Origin: Chersky-840 sp963838775
GTDB taxonomy: Bacteria > Actinomycetota > Acidimicrobiia > Acidimicrobiales > UBA8190
DNA length: 64,000 nt
Assembly (NCBI GenBank): GCA_963838775.1
Contig: CAWISP010000001.1
Location: forward strand, 257,563-321,562
Direction: 5' to 3'
In this document: in pieces, positions 18,817 through 26,604 of the stretch
Position numbering within the stretch: the stretch's first letter is position 1
Layout of the letters: every line of letters starts with the position of its first letter
Translations under genes and position numbers: made by a program
The notes under the pieces: generated by a model
Databases searched by the model: none
Told to the model about the DNA's origin: nothing
Seen by the model: the letters and a program-made list of their open reading frames with translations, nothing else

Positions 18817-18831
18817 TGAGAATGAGTCTCA
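18817..18831. promoter_or_regulatory. Zur/Fur-type operator in the divergent promoter region
   Basis: TGAGA-ATGAG-TCTCA, a perfect 5-5-5 palindrome within an AT-rich island (taatatgagaatgagtctca). It matches the layout of actinobacterial Zur boxes (TGAAAATGATTTTCA type) with GC-richer arms. It lies between the zinc importer operon and the Zur-like gene, so one bound repressor could control both. A second perfect palindrome, CTCTCGCGAGAG (18783-18794), overlaps the leader of the binding-protein gene. Confidence 0.75.
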
Positions 18832-18977
18832 ATGCAAAGACCGGGACCCCGACCGGGACCGCCGGGGTGGGGTCATCCGGTGGGTGCCGACTGGGGCCAG
18901 CGAGCAGAATCGACCCAGAATTGAAGTTCGGCCCTCGGGACCGCAAAGCCGAGTCTGAACAGGGGTAGAACAGCACG

Positions 18978-19427
18978 ATGGCAACGAATGGGGGGGCCGA
19001 CAAGGTGCACACGGAGGCCGCGGCTCGACTCAGACACCTCGACCAGCGCTACACACCCGGACGACGAGCCATCATCACCCTGCTTGTCGACGCCGGCCGT
19101 CCCGTGAGCATCGGCGACATTGCCGAGGCACTCCCCGACCTGCCCCACAGCTCGGCCTACCGCCACCTCTCCGACCTACAGGATGCGGGACTGGTCCGGC
19201 GCGTCGCCGCCAACGACGAGTTCGCGCGATTCGAACTGGCCGAGGACCTCACTGAGCACCACCACCATCTTCACTGCGTGGGGTGCGGGGACGTCATCGA
19301 TTTCACCCCAACGGCGGCTTTTGAGCGCCAGGTGGCCAGGAACGTCGACCGGTTGGCCGAGACCGAGGGCTTCGAGCCCCACAGTCACCGCCTCGACGTT
19401 CTCGGGCTCTGCTCCAACTGCCAGTAG
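18978..19427 (+). CDS. zur: Fur-family regulator, Zur-like
   Basis: 149 residues. Winged helix with GRRAIITLLVDAGRPVSIGD and recognition segment LPHSSAYRHLSDLQDAGLVRR. The metal region EHHHHLHCVGCGDVIDF supplies His ligands and the first CxxC; the C-terminus LCSNCQ gives the second CxxC. It is divergent from a zinc-type ABC importer across a Zur-box-like palindrome, which is the classical arrangement for a zinc-uptake repressor. An iron- or Mn-responsive role cannot be excluded from sequence alone. Confidence 0.88.
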   Translation: MATNGGADKVHTEAAARLRHLDQRYTPGRRAIITLLVDAGRPVSIGDIAEALPDLPHSSAYRHLSDLQDAGLVRRVAANDEFARFELAEDLTEHHHHLHCVGCGDVIDFTPTAAFERQVARNVDRLAETEGFEPHSHRLDVLGLCSNCQ

Positions 19428-19496
19428 GTCTGATGGCTGGTGAGTGCTCCAGTTCACCGGCTCGTATTCGGAAACGGCCACCTTTGCCTCGCGGGG

Positions 19497-21326
19497 TCAA
19501 GGACCAGCTCCCCCGCTGGCTGTGCAGGAGCGGGGATCCCAAGGCTGGAGCGGCTCGGTCGACCCCGAAGGAGGCGAGAGGTTGGGGTTGTCGGTCAGCG
19601 GTCCCGAAACTGTGGTCGTCGTGGTCGATCCGCCACTCTGGCCTGACGCCACGGTGGTGGTCGTCGATGACGAGCCAGGAGTGGTCGTCGAAGGGGCGTT
19701 CGGCGGGAGGTTCACGGCGAAGTTCGAGCCCGTCACGACGACGACGTCAGCGCTGTCCGATCCCGACAGCTGCGAACCCACATCGATCGATGAGCTGGTC
19801 GTGGAAGACGTGCCGCCATTACCACCATTAGACGAGCCTCCGGAGCCCGTTCCGCCAACGTTGCTGATCAACCCCGGGTCATAGCCAATAACCGCCAGTC
19901 CCGACAGGGCCGACTGGACCCGGAGGGCATCGGGCAGCTGCTCGGGCCGGGAGTAGAGAATGGTCGTCTCAGAGGTCGACGCCCCGTCCGTGGTGTCGGT
20001 CACCGAAGTGACGTCGTAGCCGAGCTGTTTCAGCGCGGCGGCTGTCTTTGCTCCTTCGTTGTAGAGGCCGCTGCCGTCCTCGACGGCAACGGTGAACGAG
20101 CCCGCTGAGGGTAGGGCGCGCCCCGACGCGTCCTGGTTCGATGTTGTGCCCAGGAATTGGTCCACGACCTCTCGATCTTGGGGCTGGACAGGAAAAACCA
20201 CGTCGCCGTAGCCACCACCCCGGTAGAAGTATCCCTGCCCGTCTTCCACCACCGGAAGCGTGTACTGAGGGGCGGCGTTGATATTGACACTGTGGAACTC
20301 GAGGATCAGATTGGCCATTGTTGTCGCTGAGAACCCGTTGTCCACCTCGAGGTTTCCCGCCAGCGAGTCAATCAGTCGGAGGTCGGTGATGAAGTTCCCG
20401 AGCCCTCGCTTGGCAACCGACGATGCCAAGACGCGGAGGAATTCGTGGTCGCGACGGATGCGACTCAGGTCGCTTTGGGGGTCATACGGCCAGTCGTAGC
20501 GCGAGACCCCCCGATCCGTTGACGGCTCGTATTGAAGGTGACGGGCACGCACGACGGCGAGGGCCTGAAAGCCGTTGAGCGTCATGCAGCCTTTGTTCGG
20601 AACGTACAGCGAGGACTGCTGATCGAAGACAGGAAGAGGGAAGTACATCCGGATCCCGCCGAGCGCTTGGACGATCCCCTGGAAACTGTCGAAGTTCAGT
20701 TCTACGTAGTGCTGGATGGGGATCCCGAAGTCGTCGGTGATGGCTGCGATGAGCTGACCGGGACCGTCGGGGGTGCCCAGGGCCGCATCGATCTTGTTGA
20801 CCCCGCCGGGTCGGGCGTTGGGGACGAAGGTGTCTCGTGGGATCGACAGGATCGACGCCCGGTGGTGATCGGGGTCGAGGTGCAGGATCATTACCACGTC
20901 ACTGTTGACACCCGTCACCCCTTGATCACACAGCCCGAAAGCGGGGCTCTGCTCCTTGAGTCCGCACCGAGTGGTCGAGCCGATGAGGAGGATGTTCTGC
21001 ACGTCCTTCTGCGCACCCTTGGCCTGCACCGTCGCCAGGTGCTTCACCTCGACCCGGTGGATGCGGTTGTTCTCGTACCAGAGAAATGCCGTTCCCGCTG
21101 CGAGGATGAGGACCACGAGACCGACGAGGCTTCCCACAGCAACCAGCACGATGCGTTTGCGCCGCCGGGACCCCTGGGCTCGGGCTGCCCTCCTCCGCTC
21201 GGCTCGCGAGGGAGAAGACCCGGTCCCGGCGTCGGGGACCGCCACCATTGGGTCCCGAGCGTTCGAGGACATGCCCGCACCCTCGACGGTCGGCTCGTCA
21301 GGCGGTACGTCGGACACGGAAGGCAA
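19497..21326 (-). CDS. LytR-CpsA-Psr (LCP) family cell-wall glycopolymer ligase with LytR_C domain
   Basis: 609 residues. Cytoplasmic Arg-rich N-terminus, one membrane helix (about 60-83), then the LCP catalytic domain: VNSDVVMILHLDPDHHRASILSIPRDT with the conserved Asp/Arg residues for pyrophosphate binding, GGVNKIDAAL, and ALAVVRARHLQY. A second globular LytR_C domain (FTVAVEDGSGLYNEGAKTA) follows, then a Ser/Thr/Gly-rich tail with TTTT runs. LCP enzymes attach undecaprenyl-linked polysaccharides to peptidoglycan (arabinogalactan in mycobacteria). Fits the glycan genes elsewhere in the window. Confidence 0.92.
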   Translation of the reverse strand: MPSVSDVPPDEPTVEGAGMSSNARDPMVAVPDAGTGSSPSRAERRRAARAQGSRRRKRIVLVAVGSLVGLVVLILAAGTAFLWYENNRIHRVEVKHLATVQAKGAQKDVQNILLIGSTTRCGLKEQSPAFGLCDQGVTGVNSDVVMILHLDPDHHRASILSIPRDTFVPNARPGGVNKIDAALGTPDGPGQLIAAITDDFGIPIQHYVELNFDSFQGIVQALGGIRMYFPLPVFDQQSSLYVPNKGCMTLNGFQALAVVRARHLQYEPSTDRGVSRYDWPYDPQSDLSRIRRDHEFLRVLASSVAKRGLGNFITDLRLIDSLAGNLEVDNGFSATTMANLILEFHSVNINAAPQYTLPVVEDGQGYFYRGGGYGDVVFPVQPQDREVVDQFLGTTSNQDASGRALPSAGSFTVAVEDGSGLYNEGAKTAAALKQLGYDVTSVTDTTDGASTSETTILYSRPEQLPDALRVQSALSGLAVIGYDPGLISNVGGTGSGGSSNGGNGGTSSTTSSSIDVGSQLSGSDSADVVVVTGSNFAVNLPPNAPSTTTPGSSSTTTTVASGQSGGSTTTTTVSGPLTDNPNLSPPSGSTEPLQPWDPRSCTASGGAGP

Positions 21327-21383
21327 TCTACCTTTGGGACGGCGAGGGCCACCTGTCGCAGATGCGCATCATGTCGCGAGTAG

Positions 21384-21863
21384 TCAGGAGCCCGACCGCC
21401 CCTCGATGCTCGCCAACCTGTCGGTCAGAGCCGCCAGCACGTGATCCTGGGCGAGAAGATGCTCCTGGAGTTTCACGGCCTCGTGAAGGACCGCGTCGGC
21501 ATCGTTGTAAGTGGCCTCGGACCGCTTGTCGGCGGCGGCTGCCAGCACGTTCTGACCGACGATGATCACCGACAGCAGGACCAACTGCAAGAAGGTCTGC
21601 GAGATCCAGGACACGAGGACGACCGGGCTGTGGGCGTTGATGGCCGCAGGCAGGCTCACACAGGCCAGCGCCGCGAAGGCATAGGCGCACCACATCGTGC
21701 CGACCCCGGTGGTCACCTTCACCGCCAGCCAAGCATTGAACCGAGCGGCGGCGGTTCCCGACGGGAGTTGTTGGGCAACCTTCACGGGTCCGGTCGGACC
21801 ACCCGCGAGCTTCGTCTTCGTGCGTTCGTGCGGCACGTAATTGTAGATGGTGTGGTCGGTCAT
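21384..21863 (-). CDS. DUF1003 family membrane protein
   Basis: 159 residues from ATG 21863, which has AGGAG at 8 bases. Two membrane helices sit in the middle (WCAYAFAALACVSLPAA and FLQLVLLSVIIVGQNVLA) and a charged coiled-coil C-terminus follows (ADKRSEATYNDADAVLHEAVKLQEHLLAQ). This is the DUF1003 layout, a small membrane protein family of unknown role found widely in bacteria. Independent of mntP by orientation and spacing as far as can be seen. Confidence 0.8.
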   Translation of the reverse strand: MTDHTIYNYVPHERTKTKLAGGPTGPVKVAQQLPSGTAAARFNAWLAVKVTTGVGTMWCAYAFAALACVSLPAAINAHSPVVLVSWISQTFLQLVLLSVIIVGQNVLAAAADKRSEATYNDADAVLHEAVKLQEHLLAQDHVLAALTDRLASIEGRSGS

Positions 21864-21952
21864 CGGGACACTCCTTGCTCGTGGCCGGGCTTGTTGCGGC
21901 ATTCAGTGGTGTGGGAACGTGTCGGGCGGTGGCTTCCAGATCAGGCAAGGTC

Positions 21953-22495
21953 CTACAGCACGCCCGTTCCGATTGCCACACCCACCAGGATGAGCACGGC
22001 ACCACCGACGAGTTCACTTCGTCGGCCCAGACGCTCACCGAATTGCCTGCCGATCTCCAGTCCCAACAACGACAGCGCAACGCTGATCGCCCCAATGACG
22101 ATGGCTGCGATGACGAGATTCACTCGATAAGCCCCGAGGGCGAAGCCGATGACGAGATTGTCGATGCTCAGGGCTCCCCCGATGATGACGAGACGCTTGA
22201 CACCGAGATCTCGGTCCCCGACGGGCTCGTTCTTGCTGACGAGGGCTGTGGCGACCGCATAGGCACCGGCGAGTCCCAGCAAGATGCCCCCCGCGGGCTT
22301 GGCGGCGCTTCCCAGGTCGTGGGCGACGGAGTGACCGAGTAGGAGGCCGACAACGGGCATAGTCGCTTCGAAAGCTCCGAACACCACTCCGACCCGCAGC
22401 CGTAGCTTCCGGTTGACACCGCCGAGGCCAATGGCGGTCGACGCGGCAAAGTTGTCCAGCCCTACCGACACCGCCACCAGGAGCAGAGCGAGCAT
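21953..22495 (-). CDS. mntP: Manganese efflux pump MntP
   Basis: 180 residues, six helices. Conserved Asp residues in SVGLDNFAAS of helix 1 and LSIDNLVIGFALG of helix 4 form the metal path in the MntP (DUF204) family, which exports Mn2+. The length matches the family. The ATG is only two bases from the probable 3' end of a group II intron, and no Shine-Dalgarno is evident in the bases before it. Expression may therefore depend on intron splicing or on leaderless-like initiation. Confidence 0.9.
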   Translation of the reverse strand: MLALLLVAVSVGLDNFAASTAIGLGGVNRKLRLRVGVVFGAFEATMPVVGLLLGHSVAHDLGSAAKPAGGILLGLAGAYAVATALVSKNEPVGDRDLGVKRLVIIGGALSIDNLVIGFALGAYRVNLVIAAIVIGAISVALSLLGLEIGRQFGERLGRRSELVGGAVLILVGVAIGTGVL

Positions 22496-22550
22496 TGGTA
22501 GTCAGGGGCGCGATGCCTGCAAAGCAGGCCCGGTTCCCCATCCCCCTTTC

Positions 22551-22583
22551 GATCTGTGCAAGCGGTTCTCCCGCACACAGCTC
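22551..22583 (-). ncRNA. Group II intron domain V (outer intron)
   Basis: A 33-nt hairpin beginning GAGCTGTGTGCGG and ending CCGCTTGCACAGATC around a GAGAA loop. It has the AGC catalytic triad (positions 2-4), a two-base UU bulge and the lower stem typical of domain V. It lies about 20 nt after the maturase stop, the usual place. One lower-stem pair is G-A rather than the common G-U, a slight deviation. Confidence 0.85.
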
Positions 22584-22605
22584 ACCGACGGTCTTCTGGA
22601 CATGG

Positions 22606-23949
22606 TTACGCTGCCTTCGGGTATCGGATAGTGCCCATGAGCTTGTGTAGGCCCTGGTCGTGGAACCAGGTGCGGGTCCAGCCGTCGGCTTGTCCCGCTC
22701 GCAGATTGCGGCCTCGCTTCTTGATCAATAAGCGTTTCAACCGCCACCAAACGTAACGATCCAGGTCGATGAACTTGTCGCCCGCATTCCCGGTGCGGAA
22801 ATAGTTGCCCCAGCCCCGCAGGAACAGGTTCAGGCGTCCGATGACGTCCGGCAACTGCATTCCGACCTGACTTCGACTGGTGAGGGCCTTGATCCGTGAT
22901 CGGGCCCGCTTCATGGACCGCACAGACGGCCAGCGATGCAGGTAGTAGCGGACGATGCGCCGCCGCTCCCACAGCTTGCCGGACATGCGGGCACGAAAAT
23001 GGCACCCGAGGAAGTCAAAGCCCTCTTTCCCTTCCCGGAGGTCGACCACTGCGGTCTTGTCCGGATGAAGGGTGAGACCGAGGTCACCCAGGAGAACTTC
23101 CGCTCTCCGCTGGGCTTCCTCGGCCTCAGCCCGAGACGAGCACAGCACCACGAAGTCGTCCGCATAGCGGACGACTTCGCCGGCCCCACGCTCGGCCCAG
23201 GCCCGGTCGAAGGCGTGCAGATAGATGTTGGCCAGCAGAGGGGAGATCACCCCGCCCTGAGGGGTCCCCGTGACCGACTCGGAGACGACCCCGTCGACCA
23301 ACACACCGGCACGCAACCACAACCGCAACAACTTGAGCACCCGTCGGTCCGACACCCGCAGGCCGACCAGGCTGAGCAGACGCTCGTGGTCGATCTGACC
23401 GAAGAAGTCCTGTATGTCGGCTTCGAAGACGAACTGCTTGTCTTCTATGAAGCCGACCCGGATCCTCTCCAGAGCGTCGGTGGCCGATCGTCTGGGCCGG
23501 AACCCGAACGAGCAGGGCAAGAAGTCGGCCTCGAAAATGGGTTCAAGGACGATCTTCGTCGCCTGCTGGGCCACTCTGTCTGTCACGGTGGGGATGCCCA
23601 ACGGGCGCTTTGACCCATCGGGCTTCGGGATCTCCACCCGGCGCACAGGCGCCGGGCGGTAGATGCCTGCACGGAGACGCTTCTGGAGCTCACCGAGCAT
23701 GCGCTCGACCCCATAGGCCTCCACCACCGCCAACGTCACTTGATCGACGCCAGCGGCACCACGATTGGCTCGCACTCGCTCCCATGCCTCCCTCAGGACG
23801 TCACTCCTGGAGATGCGGTCATACAGGGCGTGGAAACGCCGACCCTCAGACTGCTCGGCCGCAGCCCATAGCCGGTTCTGGAGTTGTCGCACTTTGACGG
23901 GGGCCAGATGGCGGCCCTCGGGGTAGTTGGACCGGGCGGTCCCGGTCAT
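22606..23949 (-). CDS. ltrA: Group II intron reverse transcriptase/maturase
   Basis: 447 residues. Reverse transcriptase blocks in order: RANRGAAGVD, IPKPDGSKRPLGIPTVTDR, FEADIQDFFGQIDHE (D179), GTPQGGVISPLLANIYLH and the active site YADD (262-265), then the maturase X domain with LRGWGNYFRTGN. The protein ends ...TIRYPKAA with no HNH endonuclease domain, as in endonuclease-lacking intron classes. It splices and mobilises its host intron. The start is ATG 23949. The open frame continues upstream to 24897, but that stretch is structured intron RNA (second intron plus domains I-III), not protein. Confidence 0.93.
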   Translation of the reverse strand: MTGTARSNYPEGRHLAPVKVRQLQNRLWAAAEQSEGRRFHALYDRISRSDVLREAWERVRANRGAAGVDQVTLAVVEAYGVERMLGELQKRLRAGIYRPAPVRRVEIPKPDGSKRPLGIPTVTDRVAQQATKIVLEPIFEADFLPCSFGFRPRRSATDALERIRVGFIEDKQFVFEADIQDFFGQIDHERLLSLVGLRVSDRRVLKLLRLWLRAGVLVDGVVSESVTGTPQGGVISPLLANIYLHAFDRAWAERGAGEVVRYADDFVVLCSSRAEAEEAQRRAEVLLGDLGLTLHPDKTAVVDLREGKEGFDFLGCHFRARMSGKLWERRRIVRYYLHRWPSVRSMKRARSRIKALTSRSQVGMQLPDVIGRLNLFLRGWGNYFRTGNAGDKFIDLDRYVWWRLKRLLIKKRGRNLRAGQADGWTRTWFHDQGLHKLMGTIRYPKAA

Positions 23950-24189
23950 GCCCTCGCGCTTACCTCCATCCCCGACGTGACCGAAGTCGGGGTCCTTTCC
24001 TCCCACCACCTGGCTGGCGATGACAGGTACTACGACCCCGCCGGACTCCCGCTGCGCTCCGCTCGTTTTCACCACTGGCTTATACAAGCGGTCTTTGCTG
24101 ACGAGGCTGCGCAGACGGGTGAAGTAGGGCGCTGGCGCGGTTCGCCATGAAATCCGTGGGCCAGCGGGCGCACATCCCGGGCGTTTCCT

Positions 24190-24950
24190 GACCCGGCGCT
24201 CATCTCCCGTGACCATGGAACACCACGCCCGTTTCCAGCGCCCTCTCCCCGAACCGGACGTGAGGTTCTCCCTCATCCGGCTCTCCCCCAGGCAGTCGGA
24301 CGCCCGCATTCCGCATCGCCACGACGTTGGCGGACGCCCCAAGCGCCCGTGGCGGATCTCGGGGAACGCATGGCGGGTTGATAGCCCCAGGGGCAATCCC
24401 GCACTCCCTCTCACCAATCGGTGCGCATACCTGGCTGGAGGCCCTTCGCTCAGGCGGGTTCTGTTGTCCCAGCCCTCCTCGCTACTACGGCCTCCTCCGA
24501 CTTCCGCTCGGCGCTCCACCACTTCGCAGGGTGACTGCTTATAGGTTTCGCCGTTACCGGACACCGCAGGACGGCGACCTGCGATATTCACGCCGGTGCC
24601 GAGACGGATCTCTCCTGTTTCGTCAGCAGACTGTGTGAACGTTCCGCCCTCCCTACGCCGGCGGGTTCTTGGGTGCTGCTCATCCAAGGTCTTCGCACCG
24701 TCCACGGCCTTCGCCTGAGAGACAAGGGCTCGGCTCCCGCTTGGCCCCGCGATAGCGGGGTGGAACTTGACGACGCTGCAAGGTTCCTCATCGTACGGAC
24801 CGCTCACTTGCTCGCCCTCCAAGAGGACTTTGTCGTGGCGCTTCGACGGTCGGGTCTCCCCTGGCGTCGGCCACCAGCTACCGGACTGCTTGGCCACTAC
24901 CCGGACCGGACTTTCACCGGCAAGCCTGCTGCGACTTCGTCAGGACACAC
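24190..24950 (-). mobile_element. Inner, ORF-less group II intron nested in domain I of the outer intron
   Basis: The minus strand from 24950 begins GTGTGTCCTGACGAAG, again a GUGYG end and close to the outer intron's GTGCGTCCTGAAAG. It contains domain I landmarks (CCGGTGAAAGTCCGG, AACAGGAGAGATC) and a CCGTAGTAGCGAGGAG segment. It then has a very short domain IV, a second complete domain V (24251-24283) and a domain VI stem closed by GGCGCT/AGCGCC. No maturase lies between its domains, so it is ORF-less and about 0.76 kb. The exact 3' end is uncertain by some 10-20 nt. Confidence 0.7.
24251..24283 (-). ncRNA. Second group II intron domain V (inner intron)
   Basis: A 33-nt hairpin from GAGCCGGATGAGG to CCTCACGTCCGGTTC around a GAGAA loop. 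It has the AGC triad, a G-U third pair and an AC bulge, a textbook domain V. It lies upstream of the maturase gene, so it cannot be the catalytic domain of the maturase's own intron. It is therefore evidence for a separate nested intron. Confidence 0.85.
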
Positions 24951-25361
24951 GTCTCTCCTGTTCCGAACCAAGCCTTGCGTGTGTGCCGCTCCCCCTACCC
25001 CGGAGGGACTCGACCAAGGGCATGTCCGGAACGCCAGTAGGTCGGATGCTGCCTTCGCCGTGACATGAGCGGCTCGGCTCCCCCATTGTGGATGTGACGA
25101 GGCTGCAGGACTCGCGCCTAATGGCACTACGGCCCGCACGCTTGCTCCCTCCGAAGAGGCTCTTGACGCCCCGCTTAGCCCGATGCCTCTCGGCGACGAA
25201 CCGGGGCCTGCTACCGGGCTCTCCGGCATCTACCCGGGTGGGACTTGCACCCACTGGTCTGGTCCAGCTTTCAGGACGCACCACGATCGCAACGTAGCGG
25301 GTCCTTTCCGATGCTTCCTCCTCCCCGAACGCAACGCCGGGGAAGCTAGGCTCCGACACTG

Positions 25362-25736
25362 GTGGGATCCGTTTGTCAGAGGGTGACCGCGGGGTTCCTG
25401 ATCGGATCGATCGTCGCGGGCTGCTCGACCGCATCACTCGCTAGTCCATCGAGCGTGGAACGAGCCATCTGCAAAACGGTACGCGCGCAGTTCACTACTT
25501 CGCCGAATGTCACCACATCGTCCCACCCACCTGCGTCCGCTGCATCGGAGGCGAGAGCACTTGGGCTTGCATCGCTTCCGCCTTCGAGCGTCGTATTCGT
25601 GAAGACGAGCTTCATCGAAGAGCTCGAACGTTCCCACGACGTCTGGTTCGAGCACGCAGCAACGGACGAGCAGGACAACGATCCCGGCTCGTTCATGACG
25701 CAACTCGACAAGGGTTGCTCAGTGCTGGGACTGTGA
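25362..25736 (+). CDS. Small putative lipoprotein, function unknown
   Basis: 124 residues. Hydrophobic N-terminus with lipobox-like IVAGC (GFLIGSIVAGCSTAS), then a Ser/Thr/Pro-rich stretch and a soluble domain with VFVKTSFIEELERSHDVWFEHAATDEQDNDPG and a C-terminal Cys. GTG 25362 is used; GTG 25383 would give a shorter signal peptide. No homologous family recognised. It lies beside the intron's 5' exon on the opposite strand. Confidence 0.5.
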   Translation: MGSVCQRVTAGFLIGSIVAGCSTASLASPSSVERAICKTVRAQFTTSPNVTTSSHPPASAASEARALGLASLPPSSVVFVKTSFIEELERSHDVWFEHAATDEQDNDPGSFMTQLDKGCSVLGL

Positions 25737-25776
25737 CGTCCATTCCGCTCGCCGGAGCCTACGACCGAGTTGTGAG

Positions 25777-26604
25777 CTACTTCTCGCTCGGTGATGGGTG
25801 TTTGTCAGCGCGGACGTCCTTCAGCACGCCCCCGACATGGACGGTTGCCAAGTTGTCGGCGAGATACGCAGGGGCGTCGGGAGTCTCGACAAACCATCCT
25901 GTCGGGCACATGGTGAGGATTTCTACGAATGAGAATCCTCCACCCACGGCCTGGGTGTCCAGGGCACGCAGGAGCACCCGCTTCGTCCGCGCCACATTCC
26001 CGGCTGAGTTCACCGCACACCTCGCCACGTATGCCGCACCGTCAAGACGCGCCACCAAATCGGCGAGAAGGATGGGGCGGCCGTGAGCAACAGGGTCGCG
26101 CCCTTCCAGGCTCGTCTTTGTGCGCTGTCCGAGCACGGTGGTGGCTGTCATGTGCCCGCCCGTCTCACCAAACACGCCATTATTGAGCATGATGCAGGTG
26201 ATGTTCTCGCCGCGAGCCGCGGCGTGGAGCACCTCTTGAAGCCCCTCGCTGACCATGTCGCCGTCTCCCTGGAGCGTGAAAACGATCGAGTCGGGTCGAG
26301 CACGCTTCACCCCCGTGGCCAACGACGGCGCCCGGCCGTGTAGCGCCTGGAGCACTTCGACGTCGAGGTTGTTCGAAAAGGCCGTATAGCACCCGACACC
26401 GAAGACAGCGATTGTCCGACGCACGAGATCGAGCTCCTCGATCGCCTCCAGCACGCTGCGGATCGCAATCGGCTCCCCGCACCCCGGACACAGGTGGTGG
26501 GCGCCGACATCGACGAGGCTGGGCGTGAAGTCCTCGACCAGGCGGGCCGGCACACTGGGGGGCGCGTCGGTGGGGACGACACCGAGACCTTCGACCTTTT
26601 TCAC
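25777..26604 (-). CDS. korB: 2-oxoacid:ferredoxin oxidoreductase beta subunit
   Basis: 275 residues. Thiamine diphosphate-binding subunit: HLCPGCGEP near the N-terminus (Fe-S/TPP region), GDGDMVSEG (Mg-TPP motif) followed by LNNGVFGETGGHMTATT, and EILTMCPTGWF. It catalyses decarboxylation of a 2-oxoacid with CoA and ferredoxin. It overlaps the alpha-subunit gene by four bases and ends the operon C-D-A-B. The KorB/VorA type is clear; the natural substrate (2-oxoglutarate, branched-chain or aryl oxoacid) is not. Confidence 0.88.
   Translation of the reverse strand: MKKVEGLGVVPTDAPPSVPARLVEDFTPSLVDVGAHHLCPGCGEPIAIRSVLEAIEELDLVRRTIAVFGVGCYTAFSNNLDVEVLQALHGRAPSLATGVKRARPDSIVFTLQGDGDMVSEGLQEVLHAAARGENITCIMLNNGVFGETGGHMTATTVLGQRTKTSLEGRDPVAHGRPILLADLVARLDGAAYVARCAVNSAGNVARTKRVLLRALDTQAVGGGFSFVEILTMCPTGWFVETPDAPAYLADNLATVHVGGVLKDVRADKHPSPSEK

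Larger units (their letters stand above)
22498..25281 (-). mobile_element. Group II intron with maturase (outer intron of a probable twintron)
   Basis: On the minus strand the 5' end reads GTGCGTCCTGA from 25281, the GUGYG consensus. About 330 nt of domain I follow (including GGGTGCAAGTCCCAC). The sequence is then interrupted by a second intron (24950 to about 24190) and resumes through GGGGTCGTAGTACCTGTC to the maturase start at 23949. After the maturase stop come a domain V (22551-22583), a domain VI-like hairpin with GCCTGC-TTT-GCAGGC, and a 3' end near ...CTGACTAC at 22498. The insertion point is directly upstream of mntP, same orientation. Confidence 0.8.

Noticed and set aside
17846..19012. 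Upstream extension of the zinc ATPase frame
   Set aside because: It covers the opposite reading of the binding-protein gene and the operator; GTG 17845 overlapping the previous stop is the natural start.
22606..23949. Retron or defence-type reverse transcriptase
   Set aside because: Maturase X domain, adjacent domain V and GUGYG end show a group II intron protein; no msr/msd or defence partner genes.
22606..24897. Single 763-residue open frame covering the maturase and 316 codons upstream
   Set aside because: The upstream part is structured intron RNA (domain V, domain I landmarks) that happens to lack stops in GC-rich DNA; the protein starts at 23949.
25282..25362. Mn-sensing yybP-ykoY riboswitch in the mntP 5' exon
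   Set aside because: A few matching short words (GGGGAGGAGG) but the aptamer core could not be assembled by eye.
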